Shown piece by piece: positions 25,601 to 34,308 of a stretch of 64,000 bases of DNA; position 1 is the first letter of the stretch; each line of letters opens with the position of its first letter. The stretch is from Thermoguttaceae bacterium. GTDB taxonomy: Bacteria > Planctomycetota > Planctomycetia > Pirellulales > Thermoguttaceae. The notes below the pieces were generated by a model. That model was not told where the DNA came from. It searched no databases and worked only from the letters and a program-made list of their open reading frames with translations. A program made the translations under genes and the position numbers. The stretch covers positions 1 to 64,000 of the forward strand of contig JAFZNK010000240.1 in NCBI GenBank assembly GCA_017550965.1. Reading direction: 5' to 3'.

Positions 25601-27679
25601 ATGAAACGTTCAAAAAAACTTTTAGCGCTTTATGTCGCGCTTTTGTTCGGACTCTTTTTCTCCGTTTCGTCGTCGGCTCAGGAGGCCGCGCGACTCTCGC
25701 GCGCTTCCGTCTGCTTTAGAATACCCTGCAATATCTGGACGGACGACGCGCGATTCGCGCAACTGCTCGAAATACTCGGCAAATATCCCGGAATCGCCGA
25801 CGAGCTTACTTTTTTCACGCAAAAAACGCACACGCCGATTCCCGACGACGAACTCGAACGTCGATGCGTTCTTCTGAAACAGAGAATCGCCGAAGCCCAC
25901 GCCCGCGGTTATCGCGCGGGGATCAATCTGATGTGCACGCTCGGCCATCATCCGGAAAACGTTCCCCATTCTATTGGCCCGGAATTTCCTAGGGCGCAGA
26001 CGATGGACGGCAAAATCGCCGAAGGAACCCTTTGCCCCAACAACGACCTCTTTCGGGAACGAATTCGGCGCGTTTATACGGCGGCGGCAAAAGCCGGGCC
26101 CGATTATATTTGGATCGACGACGACGTTCGGGTTATCCACATGTTGGATTCCGACGGAACGCACGGCTGGATCTGTTTTTGCGATAATTGCATGAAGACT
26201 CTTTCGCAACAGTTCGACGAGGAGATCGACCGGGATTTTATCCGCGCCCACTACAACGAACCTGACGTTCTGGCCAAAATCAGGACGTTTACCTCCGATA
26301 CAATCGACGGGCTGTTCGCGCTGATCGAAAAAACCGTTCACGACGTCGATCCCGACATGCCGCTCGGTTTTATGACTGGCGAACGTTACGACGAAGGGTA
26401 CGACTTCGAACGCTGGGCGAAAACGCTGTCGGGGCCAAATCGAGACAAAGAAGTCTACTGGCGGCCGGGAGGCGGGTTCTACGAGCAGTCCTACATGAGC
26501 GCCCTTTTTGGAAAGTCGCACGAAATTGGAAGACAGGTTTCTCTTCTTCCCCCGGAAGTCGTCGTCATCCAGTCGGAAATTGAGAATTTCCCTTATCAGT
26601 TCCTGTTGAAATCCGCCAACGTCACGACCTTAGAAGCGGTTTCCCACATTGCGGCGGGGTGCACGGGCGCGGCGTTCAACGTCCTTACGAACAACGACGA
26701 GCCTCTGGACGAGTACGAAGACTTGATCGCGAAGATTGCGGAACGACGACCGTTCTTCGATTTGGCGGTTCGCTATTTGGGGCGCAATCCCAACGTTGGA
26801 ATCTTTCCCCTCTGGGAAAGAACGGAAGGCTATTATCCCAACAGGAGCCCGGTTCAAGCGTTGACGTCCTGTTTTTCGGAAGCGGGTATTCCCGTCGCCT
26901 ATAAGTATCTCCCCGACCAGACAAACGTCGGCGTCTTATCGCACGCCTACCTGAGTCATCATACGCGCGAAGAAGCTAAAAAACTTTTTCAAATGGGGAT
27001 CTATACCGACGTCAACGCTCTCAATTTAGCAAACGATCCGGAATCTTACGCGTTGAACGACCTTACGGGCATGGAATACGACGGGGAGATTCGCGTCGAC
27101 GGCATTGAGAAATTTGAGGAGCATCCTCTTAACGGTCCTTTTGCCGGAAGAACGCGCGACTTGCGTCAGTCGTTCTGGCGTGAGCCTATTTGTTCGCTAA
27201 AGAAAACGAACGAAAACGTGGAGACGCTCTCCAGCTGCGTCGATTACGCCGGAGATCAAAAGGCGGAAACAATCGTCGGCGTCTTCGAAAATTCTTTGGG
27301 CGGTCGAGTGTGCGTCAACGGCTTTTATCCCTGGAGCAACTTCTACAACAACTCCAAACAATCCCAAATCCGCGCGATCGTGCGCTGGCTTTCGCGGGAC
27401 CGTTTGCCCGGCTACGTCGACTCCTTCGCCCTGGTCAATTTCTGGATGCGCGCGCCCAATGCGGACGGCGGCTTCGCGGGAATCGCGATTAACTCCAATT
27501 ACGACCCGATTAAAAACGTCGCGCTCATGTTGAAAACCGACAAAGACTCGATCGACGTTTACGACTATTCCTGTCGCAAAACAACCGTTAAAGCGTCGTC
27601 TTCCGACGCGGCGGGGTATCGGCGTTTTGTCGTTCCCGAAATCAAACCGTGGGAGCCCGTTTTATTCGTTTGCGAATAA
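25601..27679 (+). CDS. Secreted putative glycoside hydrolase-like protein
   Basis: Start at ATG 25601, which gives the signal peptide MKRSKKLLALYVALLFGLFF with cleavage near SSA-QE. About 692 aa. The N-terminal 330 residues look like a beta/alpha barrel: YRAGINLMCTLGHHPENV, GPDYIWIDDDVRVIHM (acidic cluster), WICFCDNCMKTL (a Cys-x-x-Cys often seen in GH42-like barrels) and DMPLGFMTGERYDEGYDFE. A Rossmann-like middle domain and a beta-rich C-terminal domain follow. The overall layout resembles the protein at 6784-8727, but the sequences differ. Substrate and family are not assignable by eye. Confidence 0.6.
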   Translation: MKRSKKLLALYVALLFGLFFSVSSSAQEAARLSRASVCFRIPCNIWTDDARFAQLLEILGKYPGIADELTFFTQKTHTPIPDDELERRCVLLKQRIAEAHARGYRAGINLMCTLGHHPENVPHSIGPEFPRAQTMDGKIAEGTLCPNNDLFRERIRRVYTAAAKAGPDYIWIDDDVRVIHMLDSDGTHGWICFCDNCMKTLSQQFDEEIDRDFIRAHYNEPDVLAKIRTFTSDTIDGLFALIEKTVHDVDPDMPLGFMTGERYDEGYDFERWAKTLSGPNRDKEVYWRPGGGFYEQSYMSALFGKSHEIGRQVSLLPPEVVVIQSEIENFPYQFLLKSANVTTLEAVSHIAAGCTGAAFNVLTNNDEPLDEYEDLIAKIAERRPFFDLAVRYLGRNPNVGIFPLWERTEGYYPNRSPVQALTSCFSEAGIPVAYKYLPDQTNVGVLSHAYLSHHTREEAKKLFQMGIYTDVNALNLANDPESYALNDLTGMEYDGEIRVDGIEKFEEHPLNGPFAGRTRDLRQSFWREPICSLKKTNENVETLSSCVDYAGDQKAETIVGVFENSLGGRVCVNGFYPWSNFYNNSKQSQIRAIVRWLSRDRLPGYVDSFALVNFWMRAPNADGGFAGIAINSNYDPIKNVALMLKTDKDSIDVYDYSCRKTTVKASSSDAAGYRRFVVPEIKPWEPVLFVCE

Positions 27680-27704
27680 CCGTTTGAACTTGTTCGCGCG
27701 TTTC

Positions 27705-27736
27705 GTCCGGCGTTTTAAACGTCGGACAAGATTTTT
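27705..27736 (+). terminator. Terminator after the hydrolase-like gene
   Basis: GTCCGGCGT...ACGTCGGAC followed by AAGATTTTT. The rest of 27737-27907 is AT-rich with nothing recognisable. Confidence 0.6.
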
Positions 27737-27907
27737 CCGTTTCGCGCGTTCTCGAGTCGGACGTTTAGCGGCGGCGTTTGCGCGCAAGTTTTTGACAAAC
27801 GTTTTCTGCGCCTGTTAATTATAAGCGCCAGACAATTGAAAATTTTATATAAATATCTGACTATAAATTTATTCAACAGGTCTAGTAAAGGGCGACTAAG
27901 AGAATAA

Positions 27908-27949
27908 TAAAAAGCTTGACTCTTCCAAACAGACGTCCGGAAGAGTCAA
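27908..27949 (-). terminator. Terminator downstream of porin D
   Basis: TTGACTCTTCC pairs with GGAAGAGTCAA (11 bp perfect), followed on the minus strand by GCTTTTTATT. Confidence 0.75.
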
Positions 27950-27994
27950 ACGATGAAAAGGATTCCCGTTAAGGGCAATATTTCTCAGAAAACG

Positions 27995-29278
27995 TCAGAA
28001 CGTCGCGACCGCGTCGACGCCCAGGCAAATCTGCGCTTTTTTGTCTCCGTTCTTCGCGTATTTCTCAACGTTGCAGGAGTCGTAACGGAATTCGGGGCGA
28101 ATCGTCAAATTCTGAGACCCTGCCGGCGACCAATTGGCGCCGAGCGTAATCTCGAAATCCTTAGTCAAATCGCCTCCGGCAGGCTTAAGACGCCCCCATT
28201 CGAGACGCGTTCCAACCTTCCAGCAGTCGCTCGTCTTGTAGTAAATATGCTGTCCGATAATCGCTTCGGAAATGCCGCCCGCGCCGACGGTATTGACGTC
28301 TTCATAGACGGCGGCCGTCGCGAACGTCCAGCGGTCGTCCGGCTTAACTTCGACGATCCACGAATGAATACACCCGTAAACTTTATTCGTTCCGTCGTCT
28401 ACGACGTCTCCGGCTCCAACCGTATAGGTGAAGGAAAGTTGATTCGACGGAGTCAGGACAAAATTGCCCGCGAAGAGGCTGCCTCCCGCGTCGTCGTTAA
28501 ACCCTTGATTAATACCGTTAACCAAACCGACCGTCGCCGAGAGATTCTCAATTCCGGAAAAGGTCAGCAATCCGCCCGTCAACGTCGACGGAAGCGCGTC
28601 GTACGCAAGGCCTCGCGAGTAGAAGAACCGTTTGTCCGCGCGTCCGCTTTCGTAACCGAACGGGGAGAAGAAATGCCCCGCCGTAAACGTCCAATTGTTG
28701 ATCGCAAGCGCTCCGTAAGCCTGCGGCATGGCGAATCCGTAGGTCGGGACGCCGTTGCGGTTATGTCCGGTGGCCCAATCTTCGTCAAGACCGCGTTCGA
28801 CGCGAAACAGCCTCGAATCTTCGCCGAACATGAAATCGACCCCGCCTCCCCAGTCGACGCCGCAACCGTTTGTTACGGCGCCTTTGGAAAGGGATACAAA
28901 CGCGGCGTTGAGCGCGCCGCCGCGATCGGAATTCGTGTTGATCACGTTAGAATCCGCGCCCAACGTGTTTCCAAAATAACCGCCGTTGACGTATCCGTTG
29001 ATTTGAAACGCGTCCGCGCAACACGGTTGAACGTATTCGGGGCAACATGGCGCAAAAGTTTGCTCGGGAATTTGCTGGGCGTATTGCGCCGCCGTCGAAG
29101 CGGATTGAGCGGCCTCAGGGGACGCTTCGGCAGAGGCTTGACTTTCATAAGCGGGAACTTGCGCGACGTAGTAGGTCGACGCGTCGGCGCCAAACGCTTC
29201 GTTCGCAACGACGGCCATTAAGACGGACGCTGGGAGCGCTAATCTCTTCCTGAAGGAGATTCTTCCATTCATTTTCAT
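27995..29278 (-). CDS. Outer-membrane beta-barrel porin, BBP2/OmpL-like (paralogue D)
   Basis: Start at ATG 29278, which follows GGAGTGAAACG; the signal peptide MKMNGRISFRKRLALPASVL... is cleaved near AFG-AD. 427 aa. It differs from A-C by an Ala/Ser/Gln-rich linker (residues 30-75) and a double-cysteine stretch (FAPCCPEYVQPCCADAF) ahead of the barrel. Barrel motifs: FQINGYVNGGYFGNTLGAD, FMFGEDSRLFRVERGLDEDW and YGFAMPQAYGALAINNWTFT. Terminal Phe (VDAVATF). Predicted outer-membrane pore; the Cys-rich linker could be disulfide-bonded. Confidence 0.85.
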   Translation of the reverse strand: MKMNGRISFRKRLALPASVLMAVVANEAFGADASTYYVAQVPAYESQASAEASPEAAQSASTAAQYAQQIPEQTFAPCCPEYVQPCCADAFQINGYVNGGYFGNTLGADSNVINTNSDRGGALNAAFVSLSKGAVTNGCGVDWGGGVDFMFGEDSRLFRVERGLDEDWATGHNRNGVPTYGFAMPQAYGALAINNWTFTAGHFFSPFGYESGRADKRFFYSRGLAYDALPSTLTGGLLTFSGIENLSATVGLVNGINQGFNDDAGGSLFAGNFVLTPSNQLSFTYTVGAGDVVDDGTNKVYGCIHSWIVEVKPDDRWTFATAAVYEDVNTVGAGGISEAIIGQHIYYKTSDCWKVGTRLEWGRLKPAGGDLTKDFEITLGANWSPAGSQNLTIRPEFRYDSCNVEKYAKNGDKKAQICLGVDAVATF

Positions 29279-29832
29279 TTGTCGTTTCACTCCGTTAAAT
29301 CGACGTTTCTTCTTGAAATTCGGCGTTTCTAAACGATTTTGAAACTCCGGATGCAAACGACCGCCGACGCCTGTCGGATTATTTCCGACATTCGTTAACG
29401 GTTCGTCGAGAATTTACGACAAAGACGTCGTTTCCGACGCGTCGACATGTTCCAAGGAAAACGAAGCGAACGACCAGTCGGTCGTATACTGCTCCCATAT
29501 TTGCTCCCAAACGCCGTCGTTTCCGTTGGCGTCGCTCGCCCTTTTGGGCTTTTGCCGTAAACTAGTGTAAGCAATATCGGCGTTATAAAATTTACAGACC
29601 AGAGAAATAGGTAATTATTTGATTCTTTTGGTCAAACTCGGAGATTCTTTTGAAAACGTAAAAAAAGGCGCTGAAACTCTGTCTTAATTCAAAACGAAGT
29701 TTCAACGCCTCGGTTGGATAAGCGCGTTAAACGCCAATCGACAAAAGAACGCGCGGAACGATTTCGTTTCGCGCGTTCTCGCGTCGGGGTTTAACGGCGG
29801 CGGAGCGGCGGTTCCGGGAGACGCCTGGCCGT
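29279..29832. other. Intergenic region between porins D and E
   Basis: No gene seen. It contains the leader and presumed promoter of porin D on the minus strand and the porin E terminator at 29660-29710. The AT-rich segment 29560-29650 (minus strand TTGACC...ATAATTACC) is a possible promoter, weakly supported. Confidence 0.5.
29660..29710 (-). terminator. Terminator downstream of the BBP7-like gene
   Basis: AGGCGCTGAAACT pairs with AGTTTCAACGCCT (one mismatch); on the minus strand it is followed by TTTTTTTACG. Confidence 0.7.
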
Positions 29833-31065
29833 TTACGGTTCTTCCGAGTCGGTGTTGAAGTTCGGTCCCATGCTTGACGAACTCCTGCGATAATTCTGCA
29901 AGAAACTGCCGTTGTCGGCGACCTCGAAGAGAGGACCTCCCATATCCGCGCCCAATCGCGCTTTTCCGCCCGGACTCCAGGACAATCCGACGGCGATGTT
30001 CCAGCCTTCTTCCTGCTTGACGCTACGCATCATGCCGCGATTTCTGGAAAACACGCAACCGGCGGAACCTTTCAGCGAAAGACTGTCGCTCAGCGGCGCT
30101 TTGATTTCCGCGCCAAGCAAGCCCTCGCCCCATTCGGTCGCGCCGCCGTAGACGGTCGCTTCGGCGCCTTCCACGAGGCGTTTGCGAGCGAACATCGTGT
30201 AATAGGAAGAAGCTTCCGCTTTAGCTTCTGTCGGAACGATGCCTAACAAATAGTATTCGAACGAATCTTCGTTTAACCCAAACGCTCCCCGGAACCCAAG
30301 TTCGCAAAAATCGGACGCGGAGTTAAACGACAATTCCGCTCGCAGTTGGCCGAGTTCGTAATTGCGACTGCCGCTCTGACTTAGAATATCGTAGACGACG
30401 CCCCCGGAAAATCCGTCGCTACCGGCCGGAGCGCGATAATAAACGCCGAAGGTTCCAAAAACCTGATTATGCGAGTGGACGGCGTCGCTTGAATTGACCA
30501 TGCCCGACCCCGTTCCATTAAGGTCGGTAAACGCTCCGCGAGCCCCCGCCTGAACGTGCCAGTTGCGCCAAACGGGTTGTTCGCTTCCCCAATTTATCGC
30601 GCAATCAAGACCGGCGTTTCCCTGATCGTTGCCGTCGATCGGGCCGCGCATGCCGATCGCCCTGGCGTCAAACTCGGCGTTTCGCATAAATCCGGACCAT
30701 ACGCCGCCGTCGGCGTAGGCTCCGCCGTCTCCGTACACGCTCGGTCCGTAGGACGTCCCGCCGGGAACGCCTTTATTGTCGTTCGTAAAATAATCGCCCC
30801 GCGAATTTGCGTCCTGAAGAGCGTCGCGCTTAATAAGATCAGCCGACTGATCGCCGGGAACCGGAGCTTCCGAAGACTCCTGAATCAAAATCTCTTCCTG
30901 GACCTCAGGCTCCGGATCCTGCGGGACATGCGCGACTCGCGGAATCTCCTTCGGAATATAGATGGGCGGTTCGGCGCCGATCGTCTCGTTGGCGCCAAGC
31001 GCTAAAAGGACGGACGCAAGGAGTAGAAACCTTTTCTTGCAAGAGGTTTTTTGACGTCTGTTCAT
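29833..31065 (-). CDS. BBP7-like outer-membrane beta-barrel protein (porin E)
   Basis: Start at ATG 31065, with GGAGTGAAGC upstream in the same arrangement as porin D. 410 aa. The signal peptide MNRRQKTSCKKRFLLLASVL ends near IGA-EP. A Pro/Glu-rich linker (IPRVAHVPQDPEPEVQEE) is followed by a barrel of short Gly/aromatic strands (NWHVQAGARGAFTDLNGTG, VFGTFGVYYRAPAGSDGFSG, LSLKGSAGCVFSRNRG). It is not of the BBP2 type: it lacks FMFGEDSR. The sequence style resembles planctomycete BBP7 family proteins. Function unknown, presumably structural or pore-forming in the outer membrane. Confidence 0.65.
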   Translation of the reverse strand: MNRRQKTSCKKRFLLLASVLLALGANETIGAEPPIYIPKEIPRVAHVPQDPEPEVQEEILIQESSEAPVPGDQSADLIKRDALQDANSRGDYFTNDNKGVPGGTSYGPSVYGDGGAYADGGVWSGFMRNAEFDARAIGMRGPIDGNDQGNAGLDCAINWGSEQPVWRNWHVQAGARGAFTDLNGTGSGMVNSSDAVHSHNQVFGTFGVYYRAPAGSDGFSGGVVYDILSQSGSRNYELGQLRAELSFNSASDFCELGFRGAFGLNEDSFEYYLLGIVPTEAKAEASSYYTMFARKRLVEGAEATVYGGATEWGEGLLGAEIKAPLSDSLSLKGSAGCVFSRNRGMMRSVKQEEGWNIAVGLSWSPGGKARLGADMGGPLFEVADNGSFLQNYRRSSSSMGPNFNTDSEEP

Positions 31066-31515
31066 CGTTGCTTCACTCCGTTGAATCGACATATTCTCGA
31101 CGTCCGACGTTTCAACCCGTTCGAAACGTCGCCGACGACCTATCCCTGACGCCTTCGGAAATCTTTTCCTGACAGACAGGCGCAGAGTCGTTAACAACTC
31201 ACGACAAAGCCGACTTTTCCGCCGCCGCTTACCTCTTCGGGGCGTTTTGTCGCAAATTCCGGCATGGCGTCGGTAGTATCGTCTTACGAGGAACGACTAC
31301 TCAGAAATATGGTTGATTGTCAGAGATTTTTAAGACTAACGATTCAGATAGTATCAATTATTACAGATATAACGATTATGTGCTTGTTAACAATCGTTCA
31401 ATTTGAAGAAGGAGCGCTCGTCCGGGCCTTAATAAAGAAACGGCGCCGAACCGCTTATGGAAGCGAGTTGCGACGCCGCTGCTGGAGAAGCGCGTTATGT
31501 CGGCGCGCTTGTCGG
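31066..31515. other. Intergenic region before the sulfur locus
   Basis: No gene recognised. The stretch 31310-31410 is distinctly AT-rich and may hold the minus-strand promoter of porin E. AAGCGCG...CGCGCTT near 31490-31512 could end the sulfur operon transcript, but there is no T-run. Confidence 0.45.
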
Positions 31516-31767
31516 TCAGTCGCCGACTTTCTTAATGAACAGCTCGAACGTTCCGTCTCCGTTGTCCTGAAGTTTCAGGACTTCGTGTCCTTCGTCTTTA
31601 ACGCTTCTTGGAACGTTTTGAGCGGGCTCTCCCGCGTTCAAATGAACTTGCAGAACCTGCCCTTCGTCGAGTTCGTCGAGCGCGACTTTGGTCTTGACGA
31701 AAGTGACGGGGCACACGACGTCGGTAACGTCCACTTTTTCGTCGACGTTGAAATTGATTTCTTCCAT
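31516..31767 (-). CDS. TusA/SirA-family sulfur-transfer protein
   Basis: 83 aa, the usual TusA length. The key motif VVCPVTFVKTKVAL near residue 18 has the persulfide-carrying Cys in CPxxxxK context, and the second strand has GQVLQVHLNAGEP. TusA-like proteins relay sulfane sulfur from desulfurases or rhodaneses to acceptors. It is the last gene of the encapsulin operon, 12 nt after the JAMM peptidase. I infer that it feeds sulfur to the carrier protein encoded at 33050-33256. The final recipient is not provable from sequence. Confidence 0.85.
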   Translation of the reverse strand: MEEINFNVDEKVDVTDVVCPVTFVKTKVALDELDEGQVLQVHLNAGEPAQNVPRSVKDEGHEVLKLQDNGDGTFELFIKKVGD

Positions 31768-31779
31768 AGTTTGCTCCCT

Positions 31780-32223
31780 TTATTGTTGATCGTCGTCGAC
31801 GATCGTCAGTTCTTCTTTTCTTACCGTTTTATTCTCTTGCGGCCCTTCGACGTGAAACGCGTTGATCGTCGGGGCGTCTTTGTCCGCCAGCGAGAGAATT
31901 AAGTAGCTCGCGCGACTGTCGTTGGCGAGTCTCTTGTCCTCTTCGGAAGGACGCGCCGGAGTCTCCGGATGCGAATGCCAATTGCCTAACGGGGTTAGTC
32001 CGTTGGCTCTCATGTCTTTGATCGCGGCCAGGTGTTCCTTCGGATCGATTGAAAAATGCTCGTTCGTATGATCGACGTTCGTCAGGAGATACGCCTTTTT
32101 GATCTCCCGGACGCCGTCGTCCCGATCCGTTCCGGCAATTAAACCGCACGCTTCGTTCGGCAGTTCCGACTGCGCGCAGCGGAGCATTTTTTCGAAATCC
32201 GATTGGTTAAGCAGGATTTTCAC
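31780..32223 (-). CDS. JAMM/M67 metallopeptidase (Mec/HcyD-like), copy 2
   Basis: GTG start at 32223, with AAGGAG 9 nt upstream; longer in-frame extensions read through the E1 gene and are implausible. 147 aa. The complete JAMM zinc site is present: Glu24 in PNEACGLIAG, then His83-x-His85 with Ser93 and Asp96 in HSHPETPARPSEED. Bacterial members next to sulfur carriers either trim residues beyond the carrier Gly-Gly (HcyD, QbsD) or release cysteine from a carrier-cysteine adduct (Mec). It lies 17 nt after the E1-like gene, whose carrier ends GGGR, so either role is possible. Confidence 0.9.
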   Translation of the reverse strand: MKILLNQSDFEKMLRCAQSELPNEACGLIAGTDRDDGVREIKKAYLLTNVDHTNEHFSIDPKEHLAAIKDMRANGLTPLGNWHSHPETPARPSEEDKRLANDSRASYLILSLADKDAPTINAFHVEGPQENKTVRKEELTIVDDDQQ

Positions 32224-32240
32224 CGTTTGACTCCTTTGCT

Positions 32241-33047
32241 TCACGAATGAAATTCGCAGGTCGGGAGTTCGTAGTCGATCAGTTCCGTAATCGTCGGATT
32301 GTCGGAACAGACGGCGCACCCTTTGTTTCTCGGCGGCAACTTGACGGTGTGGAACTCCATTTTCAGCGCGTCGTACGTCAGGAGCCGTCCGACGAGCAGA
32401 TCGCCGACGCCGCAAATATATTTCACCGCTTCCATCGCCTGCAACGACCCGATCACGCCCCCCATGGCGCCGATCACGCCCGCCTGCTTGCACGTCGGGA
32501 CGGCGTCTTTTGGGGGCGGATTCTTGAAAACGCACCGATAACACGGTCCTTCGCCCGGAAGAATCGTCGTGAGCTGGCCCTTGAACCGAATGATTCCGGC
32601 GTGACTGAGCGGCTTTTTCGCCATGACGCACGCGTCGTTGATCAGGAACTTCGCCGGAAAATTGTCGGTTCCGTCGAGAACGAAATCGTAGTCTTTGATC
32701 AAATCCATGACGTTTTCGGAACTGACGTACTCGTAATACGTATTGACCGTAACGTCGGGATTGATCGCGCGCATCGTCTCGGCGGCAGAGTCGACTTTGT
32801 TCTTGCCGACGTCGTTCGTGGTATGAATAACCTGACGCTGGAGATTCGACAAATCGACGACGTCCGCGTCGACGATTCCGATCGTTCCGACGCCCGCGGC
32901 GGCGAGGTACATCGCCGCCGGCGCGCCGAGTCCTCCGGCTCCGATAATGAGAACCTTGGCGTTGAGGAGCTTCTTCTGCCCTTTGACGCCGATTTCCTTG
33001 AGGATGATGTGCCGGGAGTAGCGCTCGAGCTGTTCGTTGGTAAACAC
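32241..33047 (-). CDS. MoeB/ThiF-like E1 adenylyltransferase for a sulfur carrier
   Basis: 268 aa. The ATP-binding loop VLIIGAGGLGAPAAMYLAAAG starts near residue 32. DADVVDLSNLQRQVIHTT is the family's ribose/Mg segment, and DGTDNFPAKFLIND is the adenylation-site motif. A structural zinc site is formed by Cys169/Cys172 (CYRC) and Cys244/Cys247 (CAVC). Cys186 in VPTCKQAG sits where MOCS3/ThiF-type enzymes have their active cysteine. It should adenylate the carrier C-terminus so that it can accept sulfur as a thiocarboxylate. It starts 2 nt after the carrier gene, so it is almost certainly co-translated with it. Confidence 0.93.
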   Translation of the reverse strand: MFTNEQLERYSRHIILKEIGVKGQKKLLNAKVLIIGAGGLGAPAAMYLAAAGVGTIGIVDADVVDLSNLQRQVIHTTNDVGKNKVDSAAETMRAINPDVTVNTYYEYVSSENVMDLIKDYDFVLDGTDNFPAKFLINDACVMAKKPLSHAGIIRFKGQLTTILPGEGPCYRCVFKNPPPKDAVPTCKQAGVIGAMGGVIGSLQAMEAVKYICGVGDLLVGRLLTYDALKMEFHTVKLPPRNKGCAVCSDNPTITELIDYELPTCEFHS

Positions 33048-33049
33048 CG

Positions 33050-33256
33050 TTATCGCCCCCCTCCCATGAAGTACAGGAATTCCACGTCGTCGCCCTCTTT
33101 TAAGACGCGACTTTCAAAAGCGTCCGCGTCGACAAACTCTTCGTTCACCGACACGGTAACGTATTGAGGCGTTTCGACTTTTTCCTGTTCGATGAGCGCG
33201 GCTACGGTCAGTCCTTCCGCGACGTCTTTTTGAACGCCCGCTACGGTAATTTTCAT
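33050..33256 (-). CDS. ThiS/MoaD-like sulfur carrier ending in GGGR
   Basis: Start at ATG 33256, which gives a normal ThiS length (68 aa). It has a ubiquitin-like fold: MKITVAGVQKDVAEGLTVAALIEQEKV, VTVSVNEEFVDADAF and GDDVEFLYFMGGGR. Carriers of this family must end in a free Gly-Gly; here the reading frame ends in Gly-Gly-Gly-Arg. The terminal Arg (or Gly-Arg) should therefore be removed before activation, and a JAMM peptidase is encoded two genes downstream. This is the arrangement known for HcyS/HcyD and QbsE/QbsD. Candidate product of the thiocarboxylate is cysteine, not necessarily thiamine, given the neighbours. Confidence 0.88.
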   Translation of the reverse strand: MKITVAGVQKDVAEGLTVAALIEQEKVETPQYVTVSVNEEFVDADAFESRVLKEGDDVEFLYFMGGGR

Positions 33257-33295
33257 CTTGTTATCCTTTCTGCTCCCTGTAAAAGGCTCCAATTG

Positions 33296-34255
33296 TTAAA
33301 TAATATAAAACCACTCGTCGCCGGGTTTTAATTCTTCGGTCTTGAGTCGGTTGTCGTTGGTTCGGTACTCCATTTCCGGACTCCTGACGCTGACTTTCGT
33401 CCTCGGCGGAACGGACGAGGTAATAAAAGCGTTGCCCCCGATCACAGAGTCTTCGCCAATTACGACGTTTCCTCCAAGAATCGACGCGCCCGCGTAAATG
33501 ACGACGTTGTCGCCGATCGTCGGATGACGCTTCTTACCGGAGAGTTTTTGACCTCCTCGCGTCGACAACGCGCCGAGCGTCACGCCCTGATAGATCTTGA
33601 CATGCTCGCCAATTTCCGCCGTTTCGCCAATAACGATCCCCGTCCCGTGGTCGATGAAAAAATATCTCCCGATGGACGCGCCCGGATGAACGTCGACGCC
33701 TGTCTCCGCATGCGCGTATTCCGTCATTAATCTCGGAATAACGGGGACTTTCAAAAGATACAGCTCGTGCGCAAGCCGATACGCGACGACCGCCGTCAGC
33801 CCCGGATACGCCAGGACGATCTCTTCGAGACAGCCTGCGGCGGGGTCGCCGTCGAACGCCGCCAGAAGATCGGTCTCCACGTAGCTTCGGATCCTGGGGA
33901 GCGTCTTAAAGAATTCCTTGCAGATACGGTAGCTTTCCTTTTTCCGATCCTCTTCGGTCATCACGCCCCTGAGCTTGCAGAAATCCAGCGCAAGCGTAAC
34001 CTGTTCGTTCAGGCGGTAGAACGTGTCTTCCGCCGTTACGGCCAGACTGTTTCGGGGAGTGTAGTACTTAAAGGATCGCTCTCTGAAATATCCGGGAAAG
34101 ACCAATCTAAAGAGATTGTCCAGCAGTTCCCTGACTTCCGACTTGTCCGGCTTATTGTCGATATTGACCGCGTCGATATTCTTTCCGCCGTCGAAGTCGG
34201 CAAGGATTGTCTCGACAATCTCTCGAACCTCTCCTTCTTTAACGATCTCCTCCAT
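33296..34255 (-). CDS. cysE: Serine O-acetyltransferase
   Basis: 319 aa. The C-terminal left-handed beta helix has hexapeptide repeats (VDVHPGASIGRYFFIDHGTG) and the catalytic DHGTGIVIGETA, followed by VKIYQGVTLGAL and a Gly-rich loop before KRHPTIGDNVVIYAGASILG. The alpha-helical N-terminal half is longer than in E. coli CysE and like the EpsC/SAT type. It makes O-acetylserine, the acceptor for CysK (40682-41614). It sits inside the encapsulin operon, a combination that has been seen with family 2A encapsulins. It is 53 nt from the desulfurase gene. Confidence 0.9.
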   Translation of the reverse strand: MEEIVKEGEVREIVETILADFDGGKNIDAVNIDNKPDKSEVRELLDNLFRLVFPGYFRERSFKYYTPRNSLAVTAEDTFYRLNEQVTLALDFCKLRGVMTEEDRKKESYRICKEFFKTLPRIRSYVETDLLAAFDGDPAAGCLEEIVLAYPGLTAVVAYRLAHELYLLKVPVIPRLMTEYAHAETGVDVHPGASIGRYFFIDHGTGIVIGETAEIGEHVKIYQGVTLGALSTRGGQKLSGKKRHPTIGDNVVIYAGASILGGNVVIGEDSVIGGNAFITSSVPPRTKVSVRSPEMEYRTNDNRLKTEELKPGDEWFYII

Positions 34256-34308
34256 TTTGTTCCTCTATTTGCGTGTTGTTCCGATCTTTTGACGTCGCGA
34301 CCGACGTT

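Noticed and set aside
31264..31902. 212-codon ORF at the end of the sulfur locus
   Set aside because: Most of it is antisense to the TusA-like gene and the JAMM gene; its N-terminal part lies in AT-rich intergenic DNA without a ribosome site.
33050..33256. Ordinary thiamine-pathway ThiS
   Set aside because: Possible, but no thiG, thiE, thiH or thiC gene is nearby and the C-terminus is not a bare Gly-Gly; the cysteine/methionine context fits better.
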